From: Shimia biformata
GTDB taxonomy: Bacteria > Pseudomonadota > Alphaproteobacteria > Rhodobacterales > Rhodobacteraceae
Reading direction: 5' to 3'
Assembly (NCBI RefSeq): GCF_016888515.1
Contig: NZ_JAFEJK010000001.1
Location: 2,711,116 to 2,775,115 of the forward strand
DNA: 64,000 nucleotides
Within the stretch, counting starts at the first letter, position 1, and the number at the start of each line of letters is the position of its first letter. The translations under genes and the position numbers were made by a program. This document shows positions 9,311-17,390 of this stretch, one piece after another. Under the pieces are notes generated by a model. That model made no database searches. It was not told the origin of the DNA and worked only from the letters and a program-made list of their open reading frames with translations.

Positions 9311-9970
9311 TCAGGTGTTGCGCTGGCCACGGCTGAGAACCCGGCCCATGCGGGCGGCGATCTGGCCCTGGCTGCGGCGGAAGCTGTCGGCATCCGGCGT
9401 CTGGATATTCATCACCACGTTGACCGTGCCGCCCCCCGCGCCGCGCACCCCCAGCTTGCCATCGGCGCCACGCGCCAGAGGCATGATCGCCTCTGGTCCA
9501 GCCTCCCCCATCAGCCCGGCGCCCCCGCGCATCGGGAAGGTCACGGGGCCACTGACGATACCGCCATTGGCAAAGGGCATGACGCGGCCCTGGGAAAAAC
9601 TTGCGCCATCGGCAAAGGGCAGGATGCCCCGCACCAGATCGCCCAGACCGCCCACAACCGCGCCCGAGACATGATCCGCCACCGGGTTCAGCGCGGCGCG
9701 ATAGGCCGCGTCGGTCATCGAGCGCATCGCCGTCGCAAACGCTTCGGACAGTTTCATGCCGTCGAAGACCAGCCCGTCAAAGGCGCGTTTCAGGCCCCGG
9801 CTGAGCCCCTTTTCCACGGTTTGCAGATCCTGCCCCGTGGCGGCCAGCGACTCGCGCATGCGGCGCAGCTCGGCATCGAAACCGGCCATGACTCCGACGG
9901 TCTGGCCCAGGCTGACCTCAAGCGCGTCAACCTGTGTATCAAGGGCATCAAGCCCGTCGAACTCAGCCAT
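9311..9970 (-). CDS. orfg11: GTA orfg11: short tail tape measure protein
   Basis: A 219-residue tape-measure-like protein that sets GTA tail length and is ejected on delivery. The N-terminal half (about residues 1-70) is predicted coiled coil (LDTQVDALEVSLGQT, ELRRMRESLAATGQDLQ). The middle is Gly/Ala-rich with the phage-type motif GLMGEAGPEAIMPLARG. The C terminus contains VNVVMNIQTPDADSFRRS, typical of lambda-like tape measures. Its small size fits the very short tails of rhodobacterial GTAs. The start overlaps orfg10.1 by 8 bases. Confidence 0.9.
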   Translation of the reverse strand: MAEFDGLDALDTQVDALEVSLGQTVGVMAGFDAELRRMRESLAATGQDLQTVEKGLSRGLKRAFDGLVFDGMKLSEAFATAMRSMTDAAYRAALNPVADHVSGAVVGGLGDLVRGILPFADGASFSQGRVMPFANGGIVSGPVTFPMRGGAGLMGEAGPEAIMPLARGADGKLGVRGAGGGTVNVVMNIQTPDADSFRRSQGQIAARMGRVLSRGQRNT

Positions 9971-10169
9971 TTTCCTTCGCTCCTCTTTCGGGGTCGGGAT
10001 GTTGTTTCAAAAGATCGTCCAGCCGGTGGCGGGACATCGGGGGCGGACCAGCGGACCGGCCCAGCATCAGCCGCAATTCGGCCGGGGTCAGCGCCCAGAA
10101 TTCTGCCGGGCGCAGGCCCAGCCCGCCGATCCCTGCGGCCATCAGGGCACCCCAGTCAAAGCGCGGCAT
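9963..10169 (-). CDS. GTA orfg10.1: phage tail assembly chaperone
   Basis: A 68-residue protein with the phrase LGLRPAEFWALTPAELRLMLG. This is characteristic of the short phage tail assembly chaperone family that sits before the tape measure gene in GTA clusters. It is probably a helper of tail assembly rather than a structural part. The ATG shares one base with the stop of orfg10 (TGATG), and its 3' end overlaps orfg11 by 8 bases. Confidence 0.88.
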   Translation of the reverse strand: MPRFDWGALMAAGIGGLGLRPAEFWALTPAELRLMLGRSAGPPPMSRHRLDDLLKQHPDPERGAKENG

Positions 10170-10483
10170 CAGGCGGGTTCGCCAAAGGCGCGCGCCAGAA
10201 GCTGCGCCGCCGCCCGTGCCGCCGCCAGCGGCCCGCCCTCGATCTCGGCTGCGGTCAGATCGCCTGCAGTTCCGCGCCAGCCGCCGCCGCGCAGCCCCGC
10301 CACGATCAGCGCCAGCACGTCCCGCGACCCGATCCGCCCCTCTTCAAACCGGGTGATCAGCGCAACCAGGCTGTCACTGTCCAATCCAGCCTCAAGCTCG
10401 GCCAGCGCGCCCAGCGTCAGCTTCATCACGTGACGCTGGCCATCGATCACCAGCGCCACTTCACCTCTATGCGGGTTCGCCAT
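10169..10483 (-). CDS. orfg10: GTA orfg10: GTA family protein (tail assembly chaperone-like)
   Basis: About 104 residues, matching GTA gp10, a GTA-specific tail-assembly-chaperone-like protein. The N-terminal phrase GEVALVIDGQRHVMKLTLGALAELE is the family hallmark. Two starts are possible. A GTG at 10489 overlaps the orfg9 stop as GTGA, and an ATG at 10483 begins MANPHRGE. The ATG is preferred because family members start at this motif. It is followed immediately by orfg10.1 with a TGATG overlap. Confidence 0.88.
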   Translation of the reverse strand: MANPHRGEVALVIDGQRHVMKLTLGALAELEAGLDSDSLVALITRFEEGRIGSRDVLALIVAGLRGGGWRGTAGDLTAAEIEGGPLAAARAAAQLLARAFGEPA

Positions 10484-10485
10484 GA

Positions 10486-10899
10486 TCACAGCGCCGTGAA
10501 GGTCAGCGCCCCGGCCGAGGCCAGCGCCAGTTCATAGGTCGCCTCACCGTTGTGACTGCCGGCATATTCGATCGCGGTGACCTGGAACGGCCCTTCGACC
10601 GTGCCGAAATCGGGGATGATCACCTGGAAATCCGGGGTTTCGCCGTCAAAGAAGATCTGGCGCGCGCGTTCATCCGTATCCTCGTCCTTGAACACGCCAG
10701 AGCCCGAGATCGCCGCCGACCGCACGCCGGCGCCCGACAGCAGCTCGCGCCAACCGCCCTGGCTTTCCAGCGATGTCACATCGACGGATTCCGCGTTGAA
10801 GCTGACCCGCGTGGCACGCAGCCCCGCGATGGTCTGAAACTGGCCGTCCCCGGTCAGGTCCACCTTGATCAGTAGGTCTTTTCCGTATTGGGCACCCAT
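10486..10899 (-). CDS. orfg9: GTA orfg9: major tail tube protein
   Basis: A 137-residue phage major tail protein (TP901-1-like family) forming the GTA tail tube. Typical elements are the opening MGAQYGKDLLIKVD, VSFNAESVDVTSLESQGGWRELLSG in the middle, and the beta-rich C-terminal TAIEYAGSHNGEATYELALASAGALTF. It lies 14 bases after orfg8, and its stop meets the orfg10 start. Confidence 0.93.
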   Translation of the reverse strand: MGAQYGKDLLIKVDLTGDGQFQTIAGLRATRVSFNAESVDVTSLESQGGWRELLSGAGVRSAAISGSGVFKDEDTDERARQIFFDGETPDFQVIIPDFGTVEGPFQVTAIEYAGSHNGEATYELALASAGALTFTAL

Positions 10900-10913
10900 G
10901 TCATTTTCTCCGG

Positions 10914-11333
10914 TTAAGTGTCCTGGTTGTCCTCGACCCGCGCGACAAAGCGCAGATCGATGCGGCGGCGGCTGGCCTGTGCCTCGCGCCGGGCGGTGGC
11001 CCGGTCAAAGCGCAGGTAAACCAGCCGACCCCGCGTCAGTGTCAGGTCGGCATCGACCAGCGCGTCACAGATCGCGACAGCGGCGGATTTCGCCGCCGAA
11101 AACCCGGCCTGCGTGCTGATGACTGAGATCTCGACCTTGTGTTCGGCCCCTGCCCCCGTCGCGTCAGAGCGGTCCAGCGCCGTCTCGGCGCCGAGGATCG
11201 CGAACAGGTCCGGCACCGTGCCTTGCGGCATGGCGTCAAAGACCGCGCTGCCCAGCTGGGCCGTGACCTCGGGATCAGCGGAAAGTGCCTGATAGATCGC
11301 CGCCTGAAGCGCGGCAGAAACGCCATAGCTCAT
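10914..11333 (-). CDS. orfg8: GTA orfg8: tail terminator protein (DUF3168)
   Basis: A 139-residue DUF3168 protein, the GTA tail terminator at the head-tail junction. The N terminus (YGVSAALQAAIYQALSADPEV) and the central SDATGAGAEHKVEISVIS match the family pattern, followed by a helix and a C-terminal strand. The ATG overlaps the orfg7 stop (ATGA). Confidence 0.92.
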   Translation of the reverse strand: MSYGVSAALQAAIYQALSADPEVTAQLGSAVFDAMPQGTVPDLFAILGAETALDRSDATGAGAEHKVEISVISTQAGFSAAKSAAVAICDALVDADLTLTRGRLVYLRFDRATARREAQASRRRIDLRFVARVEDNQDT

Positions 11334-11683
11334 GTCGGGGTCTCCTCATTGGCAAAGCAGGTGACATAGCGGTCCGCCGGGTCGCCATCGGCCACCGCAA
11401 GGATGCGGAACACCCGTGCACCCTCGCGGAACCGCTGGTCAGGCCGGGGCCGCGACGGAGAGCCAAACGGCGCGCCGCGCAGGGTGATCCGATAACTGAC
11501 CGAACCGACCGGAACCGCGCCGCCATCCTGTTGGCGTCCGGTGCGCGGCTGGACCTCGGCCCAGACCTCGCCCAGCGCGGTCCAGCTTTCGGCAAACCCC
11601 CCGGCGCCGTCCGGCGACTGCTGTGACTCTTCCAGCACCAGCCGGCGGTTCAGCTGCGGGTGGCGGGTTCTGGCCCGGCTCAT
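11330..11683 (-). CDS. orfg7: GTA orfg7: head-tail adaptor / stopper protein
   Basis: A 117-residue head closure (stopper) protein of the phage head-tail adaptor family. The motif LNRRLVLEESQQSPDGAGGF, then WAEVQPRTGRQ and the RFREGARVFRIL strand, fit this family. The frame extends upstream to 12067, but that part runs antiparallel to conserved orfg6 sequence and is not coding. The ATG at 11683 overlaps the orfg6 stop by 4 bases, as elsewhere in this operon. Confidence 0.9.
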   Translation of the reverse strand: MSRARTRHPQLNRRLVLEESQQSPDGAGGFAESWTALGEVWAEVQPRTGRQQDGGAVPVGSVSYRITLRGAPFGSPSRPRPDQRFREGARVFRILAVADGDPADRYVTCFANEETPT

Positions 11684-12273
11684 GTCGTGAACCCCAGACG
11701 CATCGGGCGATAGCGTTCGATCAGGCTGGTCACGCCAAACGGCATGCAGCCCCCTTTCAACCCGGTGTCCTCGCGATACTCGTAGTAATGCGCCGCCAGA
11801 AGAAGCACCGCCTGTGCAAGGTCCGGGGGGATCGCGCCCCATTCCGCCCCGAACCCGGCAGAGAACCGGATCTCGGCCTGTCCCCGGTGCGGGATCGTCG
11901 GCAGGCAGGATCCCATCGGCGCCAGTTTCGGCGCATGCAGGTCCTGCACCAGGCGATAGGCGCTGGGGGCAACCACCGTGCCCGTCCCGTTGCGATCGAC
12001 CAATGTCACCTCGGAAATGTCGCTGACCGGGGCCACGGGCAGAGGCTGGGCGGCATCGTCGCGCCACGCCTCAAGCGACCAGGCAAAGGCGCGTTCCAGC
12101 AGGACCTTGCCGGTCCGGGCCTCGATCGCCGCCAGCGCAGCGCGCAGGAAGCTTTCCAGAACGCTGTCTTGCAGACTGTCATCGGCAAACCCGCTGCCCA
12201 GTCTCAAATGCGCCTTCAATTCCGCAACCGGCAGGGCCGTGGTCGGCACCGGGGTTTCTTCGACTAACATCAT
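11680..12273 (-). CDS. orfg6: GTA orfg6: head-tail connector (phage adaptor, gp6-like)
   Basis: A 197-residue head-tail connector adaptor. The N-terminal LPVAELKAHLRLGSGFADDSLQ and the alpha-helical LESFLRAALAAIEARTGK are typical of the gp6/phiE125 gp8 connector family. A C-terminal beta/helix portion ends in TSLIERYRPMRLGF. Two adjacent ATG codons (12273 and 12270) can serve as start. The long upstream extension of the frame to 12417 is Arg/Pro-rich noise over the intergenic gap before orfg5's end. About 155 bases separate it from orfg5, the largest gap inside the cluster, in which I see no other gene. Confidence 0.9.
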   Translation of the reverse strand: MMLVEETPVPTTALPVAELKAHLRLGSGFADDSLQDSVLESFLRAALAAIEARTGKVLLERAFAWSLEAWRDDAAQPLPVAPVSDISEVTLVDRNGTGTVVAPSAYRLVQDLHAPKLAPMGSCLPTIPHRGQAEIRFSAGFGAEWGAIPPDLAQAVLLLAAHYYEYREDTGLKGGCMPFGVTSLIERYRPMRLGFTT

Positions 12274-12428
12274 GGAAAAACTCCGAGAATTTCGGCCCCT
12301 CCGGCCAATGGATCGAACGCGCGCCCCCTGGCTGCTCGAACGGAGGGGACAGCTGGACAACAAGGGTTCCGGCGCGCGTCCGGTGCCGGGTCCGCAAGGC
12401 GCGAACCCGGCCCTCACGACCGCGTGGT

Positions 12429-13613
12429 TTACGAGATCGCGAAGCGCAGAAGCTTGATCGCGGCAAAGTCGCTGACATCCCCGCCAACGCGCTTGGTGGC
12501 GTAGAACAGAACATGCGGCTTGGCGCTGAACGGATCGCGCAGCACGCGCAGATCGGGGCGTTCGGCGATGGTATAGCCGGCAGCAAAATCACCGAATGCG
12601 ATGGCGTCGGCACCACTGGCGATATCGGGCATGTCCTCGGCAATCATCACGCGATAGCCCAGAAGACGCGCAGGTTCGCCCGCGGCCAGACCGTCCGACC
12701 ACAGGAAACGGCCATCGGCATCCTTCAGCTTGCGCACCGCACCTGCAGTTTTCGAGTTCATTACGAAGGTGCCGTTCGCGCGATACTGCGCGCCCACCGC
12801 ATAGACCAGGTCGATCAGCGCCTCGCCACCGTCGAAATCGCCGTCCACACCCGTCGGAACATAGCCGATATTGCCCCAGCTCCAGCTGTCATTGTCGACG
12901 GTGGCATGGGTCAGGATGCCGGTCGGCTTGTCGATACCGTCACCGTTGATGAAAGCCGCAGCCTCGGCGCGGGCGAACTTGTCCGCGATACGGCCCGCCA
13001 GCCAGGTTTCGATGTCAAACGCGCTGTCGTCCAGCAGGCGCTGCGACGCCTTCGGCAGGGCCGACAATTCGTGCAGCGGGATGGTGATGCGCTCGATGCT
13101 CGGCGTGCCGGTCTCGGTGGTGGCCGAGGTCTCGTCCGCCCAGCCCGCGCCTGCCTCGGTCGAGTCGATCAGCACGTCATACGAGGTCGACTGCACGTTC
13201 ACCACATTGGCGATGGCGCGGATCGACGCGGTCGAGGCCAGCACCGACTGGATCGTGTCGGCGGTCTGCGGATCGACCAGATAGCCGCCGTCGCTGTTGA
13301 CGGCGCTGGACATGGCCTTGCCCTCGATCTCGAGGCCACGCAGCCCGTCATCCTCGCCCGAGCGCAGATATGCGTCAAAGGCCTTCTTGTGCGGTGCGTC
13401 AAGGTCGGTGGCAGCCAGCGCCGGGCGCTGCATGGTGTGCGATTTGCGATCAAGCATGTTCAGTCGCTCTTCCTGTTTTTGAAGTCGTGTATGAAGGTCG
13501 GTTTTGAAGTCTTTGAAATCGGTCATGAAACCCGTCACGGCCGACTTCAGCTCAGAGCCAGGAGACAAAGCCTCTCCGCCCCGAGACCTGGTCTCGGATG
13601 TACCCATCATCAT
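12429..13613 (-). CDS. orfg5: GTA orfg5: HK97-family major capsid protein
   Basis: A 394-residue HK97-fold capsid protein. Residues about 20-65 form a coiled-coil delta domain (FKDFKTDLHTRLQKQEERLNML), normally removed by the gp4 protease during head maturation. The capsid core follows, with SSAVNSDGGYLVDPQTAD, TASIRAIANVVNV and the C-terminal DPFSAKPHVLFYATKRVGGDV, all characteristic of GTA capsids. Three tandem ATG codons are at the start, with a gagga-type site just upstream. The gene lies 27 bases after orfg4. Confidence 0.96.
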   Translation of the reverse strand: MMMGTSETRSRGGEALSPGSELKSAVTGFMTDFKDFKTDLHTRLQKQEERLNMLDRKSHTMQRPALAATDLDAPHKKAFDAYLRSGEDDGLRGLEIEGKAMSSAVNSDGGYLVDPQTADTIQSVLASTASIRAIANVVNVQSTSYDVLIDSTEAGAGWADETSATTETGTPSIERITIPLHELSALPKASQRLLDDSAFDIETWLAGRIADKFARAEAAAFINGDGIDKPTGILTHATVDNDSWSWGNIGYVPTGVDGDFDGGEALIDLVYAVGAQYRANGTFVMNSKTAGAVRKLKDADGRFLWSDGLAAGEPARLLGYRVMIAEDMPDIASGADAIAFGDFAAGYTIAERPDLRVLRDPFSAKPHVLFYATKRVGGDVSDFAAIKLLRFAIS

Positions 13614-13640
13614 GGTCCTCGATCTAAGGTTATGCCCGGG

Positions 13641-14189
13641 CTAAAGCTGCCCAAGCTCCTGACGGGCGTCCCGAAAGGCCGCCGCCAATTCACGCATCGC
13701 GTCCCCGTCAGGGTCTTCACCCTTCGCGGCCACCCGCGCACTGGGCAGCATCGGGAAAGTCACCAGCGACACTTCCCAAAGCTCCAGTTCCTGCAAGAGC
13801 CGCTGGCCCTTGTCGTTTTTCGTCGCCTTCCTGGTGCGATAGCCGATCGACAGCCCGTCAATCGCGCCCGCCCCGATCAGCGCTGCTGCCTCGCGGCCTT
13901 TCTCGACGGTCTCAAGCAGCCGGCCCTTGACCCACAGGCCATTGGCGTCCTCACGCACCTCGTCCCAGATGCCGATGGGCTGGGCGGGGTCATGCTGCCA
14001 AAGCATCTTGACCTTGCGCCCCGCCGCGATCAGCGCCTTGAGCGAGGCCGCATAAGCGCCCTTCTGCACCACGTCACCGCCCTGATCCGCCGCCCCGAAA
14101 AGCGAGGCGTAGCCTTCGATCACATGGCCGTCTCTGACGTCCAACCCTTCGCCAAACCGGGCGAACTTGGTTTCCAAACCACTGTCCAT
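13641..14189 (-). CDS. orfg4: GTA orfg4: prohead protease
   Basis: A HK97-type prohead serine protease of about 182 residues that cleaves capsid and scaffold domains. The family motifs FARFGEG, IEGYASLFGAADQGGD, the catalytic-region MLWQHDPAQPIG and the Ser-containing GLSIGYRT are visible. Start choice is open. The ATG at 14189 has aagggat at good spacing, the ATG at 14195 sits too close to that site, and an ATG at 14216 overlaps the orfg3.5 stop (ATGA) but has no clear ribosome-binding site. I chose 14189. Confidence 0.9.
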   Translation of the reverse strand: MDSGLETKFARFGEGLDVRDGHVIEGYASLFGAADQGGDVVQKGAYAASLKALIAAGRKVKMLWQHDPAQPIGIWDEVREDANGLWVKGRLLETVEKGREAAALIGAGAIDGLSIGYRTRKATKNDKGQRLLQELELWEVSLVTFPMLPSARVAAKGEDPDGDAMRELAAAFRDARQELGQL

Positions 14190-14212
14190 CGTCATATCCC
14201 TTGCCTCGTTTC

Positions 14213-14446
14213 TCATGGTGCCGCGTTCAGAAGCGACTGGAATGCCTGCGCCAGGATCACCCCGACGACGCCATAGACCGTCAGCCACAGCCGCCGCTCC
14301 ATCCGCTCGATCGAGGTCTCAATCCGGTCAAGCCGCGCCTCAAGCGCATCGAATTGCAGCTTCGCGACCCTTTCATGCGCCTCAAGCCGCAGCGCCGGGG
14401 CGCAGTCGAACTTCTCGAACCCGTATTTCTGTTCACGCATCCGCAC
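14213..14446 (-). CDS. GTA orfg3.5: small coiled-coil membrane protein
   Basis: A 77-residue protein with a charged N terminus, a heptad-like helix (LQFDALEARLDRIETSIERMERR, residues about 30-52) and a hydrophobic C-terminal segment (YGVVGVILAQAFQSLL, residues about 57-73). This matches the small gene found between portal and protease in rhodobacterial GTAs, annotated as a head-formation protein. It overlaps the end of the portal gene by 14 bases. Its membrane-like tail suggests head assembly at the membrane, but that is inference. Confidence 0.85.
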   Translation of the reverse strand: MRMREQKYGFEKFDCAPALRLEAHERVAKLQFDALEARLDRIETSIERMERRLWLTVYGVVGVILAQAFQSLLNAAP

Positions 14447-15611
14447 CGTCCCCGCCGGATGCGGGCAGACCCAGGATCGCGCGCTTTTCGGCTTCGGTCA
14501 GAAAATCGGCCTGCGCCACCCGCGACCACTGGGCATCACGTTCCGCCGCCAGCGCCGGGACCTGGTCAAGGTCAGGTTTCAGCACCAGGTTTTCACCCGT
14601 GAACCCGCCCAGCCAGTCCGCCAAGGCCGCCGCCACACGGGTCGCCAGCGGCAACACCGTCAGGCGATAGAACGCCCGGTTCGCCTCCTGGTAATTGGCA
14701 TAGGTCGCGTCACCCTGGATCCCAAGCAGCATCGGCGGCACCCCGAAGGCCAGCGCGATCTCGCGCGCGGCGCTTTCCTTGGTCTTCTGGAACTCCATGT
14801 CCGAGGGCGAAAACCCCATCGGCTTCCAGTCCAGCCCGCCTTCCAACAGCATCGGCCGACCGGCATTGCGCGCGCCCTGATGATGGCTTTCCATCTCGCT
14901 CACCAACCGGTCATATTGCTCGGCGGGCAAGGCGCCCTGCCCCTCGACGCCCTTATAGACAATCGCTCCCGAGGGCCGCGCGGCATTGTCCAACAGCGCC
15001 TTGGACCAGCGCGACGCCGAGTTGTGGACATCCAGCGCCATCGCCGCCGCCTGCAAAGGCGAGAATCCGTAATGGTCGTCCTGCGGGTGGAAATTCTTGA
15101 TGTGGCAGACCACCTGCCCGGCCCCAAGGTCAAACCGATGCGTGCGCCCGCCGACCTTGTAGTCATAGGCGATGGGCCACCCATCCGCCCCCGGCACCAC
15201 GTTCATCCGGTCCGACCGCAACACATGCAGTTCCACCGGCGCCGCGCCCTCGCCGCCAACCGCCTCGACATAGGCGTTCCCGGTCAACAAAAGCTGGGCA
15301 TAAAGCGCCTCAAGCAACTCGGCGCGGCCCTGCATCTGGTTCGGGCTCTGGATCAGGCCAAGAAGGGGATGCGCCTCATAACGCTGTTCCCGGTCCTGCA
15401 GGACCAGCGGCAGCGCCGCCGATGCCTCGGCGATCAGCTTCACACAGCGGAACCCAACCGGATTGCCCGCAAATCCGGTGCGCGTCAGCGACACGGTGTC
15501 CCTCGGGCTCCAGGCGACGCGGCCTGCGCTCATATGCGCCACAACCGGGCCAGCGGCACTTGCCTTGGCCTCGGGTGCGTTTTGCTGCCGCCGAAAGAAA
15601 TCGAATACCAT
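14433..15611 (-). CDS. orfg3: GTA orfg3: portal protein
   Basis: A 392-residue HK97-family portal protein, the DNA-packaging ring at the capsid vertex. Family features include RTGFAGNPVGFRCVKLIAEA near the N terminus, HPLLGLIQSPNQMQGRAELLEAL, and the C-terminal FGVPPMLLGIQGDATYANYQEANRAFYRLTVLPL. The ATG at 15611 has aggag about 10 bases upstream. The gene follows orfg2 after about 108 bases, the second-largest gap of the operon. Confidence 0.95.
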   Translation of the reverse strand: MVFDFFRRQQNAPEAKASAAGPVVAHMSAGRVAWSPRDTVSLTRTGFAGNPVGFRCVKLIAEASAALPLVLQDREQRYEAHPLLGLIQSPNQMQGRAELLEALYAQLLLTGNAYVEAVGGEGAAPVELHVLRSDRMNVVPGADGWPIAYDYKVGGRTHRFDLGAGQVVCHIKNFHPQDDHYGFSPLQAAAMALDVHNSASRWSKALLDNAARPSGAIVYKGVEGQGALPAEQYDRLVSEMESHHQGARNAGRPMLLEGGLDWKPMGFSPSDMEFQKTKESAAREIALAFGVPPMLLGIQGDATYANYQEANRAFYRLTVLPLATRVAAALADWLGGFTGENLVLKPDLDQVPALAAERDAQWSRVAQADFLTEAEKRAILGLPASGGDGADA

Positions 15612-15701
15612 CGCGTCTCGCTCCTGCTTTGCCCATCCGACCGGGCCACTGTCGCCCCGTCGGTGAAAACGGTTATCGGTGAAAGAAGTTAAACCCGTGC
15701 G

Positions 15702-15722
15702 TGACCACCGTGCGGTGGGTCA
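15702..15722 (-). promoter_or_regulatory. Hairpin over the orfg2 stop codon
   Basis: An inverted repeat (TGACCACC and GGTGGGTCA with one bulged base, loop of 4) covers the orfg2 stop on the minus strand. There is no long T-run after it, so it is not a clear terminator. It may be an RNA stability or processing element between terminase and portal. Confidence 0.3.
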
Positions 15723-17099
15723 GACCGAACGAATGCCCGGCCGCGCCACACGTTTATTGGCCGGGTCGACCAGCAATTCCGTCAAGGCCCAGACCAGCGC
15801 GTCCAGCCGGTCGGGGCTGCCCTTGCCGCGATAGCCCGCCGCCGTCATCCGGCACATCTGGTCCTCAAGCGCACCCAGTCCCCGGGCATGGCTGACCCTG
15901 CCGCGCTCATAGATCGAGGCGACCGGCTCGGCGCGCAGGAATTTCGACTTGCTCGCGCGCACCGCTTTGAACGGCACCACCCCGTCGATCTGCCGGATGA
16001 CCGATTGCACGAGGTCGCCCCCCTGATTCACCTCGGCCACGATCCGGTCCGCGTCGAAGCGGTGAAACGCCTCAACCGCAGCTTCCGCCCAGACCGAGGG
16101 GCTCGCCCCCCGAACCGAACAATCGGCCAGAACATGCGCGCGCCAGTCCACCGGCGCGCCGCGCATGGATACCCCGGCAACCACGATCCCGCATTCATCG
16201 GACTTGGCGTGGCCGGTGACCGGAGGGTCGACCGCGACCACGACCCGGTCCAGGTCCGGCGGCTCAGCCGCGATCGCCACCTCGATCATCGCGGTGGTCC
16301 ATAGCGCACCCTCGACGTCGTCCAGAAGCACCCCGTCCAACTCCTGCCGCCCCAGCCGCGTGCCGTCGTAGCGCGCGCGCACTTCGGCAAGGAAACTGTC
16401 CGCCAGATGCGCCCGGTTTGCCTCGGTCGCGGCGGTTGTGGTCACGGTGCCGGGCAGCGCCAGGAGTTCCTTCAAAACATCGACATTGCGCGGGGTCGTG
16501 GTGATGCATTGCTGTGGGTGATCGCCCAGACGCAGCCCGAATTGCAGCATGTCCCAGGTCTCTCGCAGCTTCTTCCACTTGGCCAGTTCATCCGCCCAGG
16601 CCGCGTCGAATTGCGGTCCGCGCAGCGATTCAGGGTCATGGGCGGAAAACACCGCTGCCGTTGCCCCGTTGGGCCAGACCAGCCGCTTGCGCCCGGCCTC
16701 CCATGCCGGACGGCGGTCGGGCGGAGAGCATTGCAGGATGCCGCTTTCGCCAAAGACCATGATCTCGCGCACCTGATCGACGGTTTCCCCCACCAGGGCC
16801 AGCCGCCGCGCCCGCCCCCGGTCCATCGGCCTGGCGCCTTCGACCATGGACCGCACCCATTCCGCCCCGGCACGGGTCTTGCCCGCCCCGCGTCCGCCAA
16901 GGATTACCCAGCTTTTCCAGTCTCCGTCAGGGGGCATCTGGTGCGCGTGTGCCCAGAGATCGAACAAATACGGCAGCGCCAGAAGTTCGTTCTCGGTCAT
17001 CCCCTCCAGCAGCGTCCGGTGTCGCCCCGGCCCGCCAGAGACGATCCAGTCGAAGCTCAACCGCAGCTTTTGCCGCCTCAAGGTCAATGGCATAGTCAT
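15720..17099 (-). CDS. orfg2: GTA orfg2: large terminase subunit
   Basis: The DNA-packaging motor ATPase/nuclease of the GTA, about 459 residues from the chosen start. Walker A is GGRGAGKTRAGAEW, Walker B is FDAAWADELAKW, and the C-terminal nuclease begins with VVAVDPPVTGHAKSDECG and contains ADRIVAEVNQGGD. The start is uncertain: ATG codons at 17135, 17099, 17093 and 17000 are in frame. The one at 17099 has a cggaa-type site 6 bases upstream and keeps the protein-like LRLSFDWIVSGGPGRHRTLLEG. It overlaps the 3' end of orfg1 by 173 bases in another frame. If 17000 were used, the protein would have 426 residues. Confidence 0.92.
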   Translation of the reverse strand: MTMPLTLRRQKLRLSFDWIVSGGPGRHRTLLEGMTENELLALPYLFDLWAHAHQMPPDGDWKSWVILGGRGAGKTRAGAEWVRSMVEGARPMDRGRARRLALVGETVDQVREIMVFGESGILQCSPPDRRPAWEAGRKRLVWPNGATAAVFSAHDPESLRGPQFDAAWADELAKWKKLRETWDMLQFGLRLGDHPQQCITTTPRNVDVLKELLALPGTVTTTAATEANRAHLADSFLAEVRARYDGTRLGRQELDGVLLDDVEGALWTTAMIEVAIAAEPPDLDRVVVAVDPPVTGHAKSDECGIVVAGVSMRGAPVDWRAHVLADCSVRGASPSVWAEAAVEAFHRFDADRIVAEVNQGGDLVQSVIRQIDGVVPFKAVRASKSKFLRAEPVASIYERGRVSHARGLGALEDQMCRMTAAGYRGKGSPDRLDALVWALTELLVDPANKRVARPGIRSV

Positions 17100-17343
17100 G
17101 GGCAATTCCGATCTTTTGTTTTTCACGCTGTTCAATCAGGGACTCGGCGTCATAGGTGCGGCCAAGCCAGCCGCGCAGATCGCCCAGCACCTTCTCTGAC
17201 CCTTTGATGTCGGCCATCTCACCCTGGCGGATGCGTTGATCCAGCCGCTCGAGGTCCTCATAGATTTTGCAAAGTTGACGTTTGAGCCGCGAAAGCCGCT
17301 CATCCAACCCGGCGATATCGCTCGGGAGCTTCCTAACCGTCAT
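16927..17343 (-). CDS. orfg1: GTA orfg1: small terminase subunit
   Basis: A 138-residue frame at the head of the GTA operon. The first about 95 residues are convincingly helical and charged (SDIAGLDERLSRLKRQLCKIYEDLERLDQRI), consistent with the coiled-coil small terminase gp1. The last about 45 residues (GATPDAAGGDDRERTSG and on) look non-protein-like and lie over the 5' end of orfg2, which reads better there. The true C terminus cannot be judged without comparison. The start ATG at 17343 follows the leader hairpin and promoter described separately. Confidence 0.8.
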   Translation of the reverse strand: MTVRKLPSDIAGLDERLSRLKRQLCKIYEDLERLDQRIRQGEMADIKGSEKVLGDLRGWLGRTYDAESLIEQREKQKIGIAHDYAIDLEAAKAAVELRLDRLWRAGATPDAAGGDDRERTSGAAVFVRSLGTRAPDAP

Positions 17344-17390
17344 ATGTCCTGTCGCCTCTCATGCCATGAGCCCTCCGGCGACGAGAGAAA

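Noticed and set aside
11330-12067. Long version of orfg7 (245 codons)
   Set aside because: The extra N-terminal half overlaps conserved orfg6 sequence in another frame; the ATG at 11683 with an ATGA overlap is the natural start.
12513-14276. 587-codon plus-strand frame
   Set aside because: Antisense to the GTA capsid and protease genes, which have clear family motifs.
3091-17343. Prophage
   Set aside because: No integrase, repressor, replication or lysis genes, and the gene order equals the rhodobacterial gene transfer agent, so it was called GTA.
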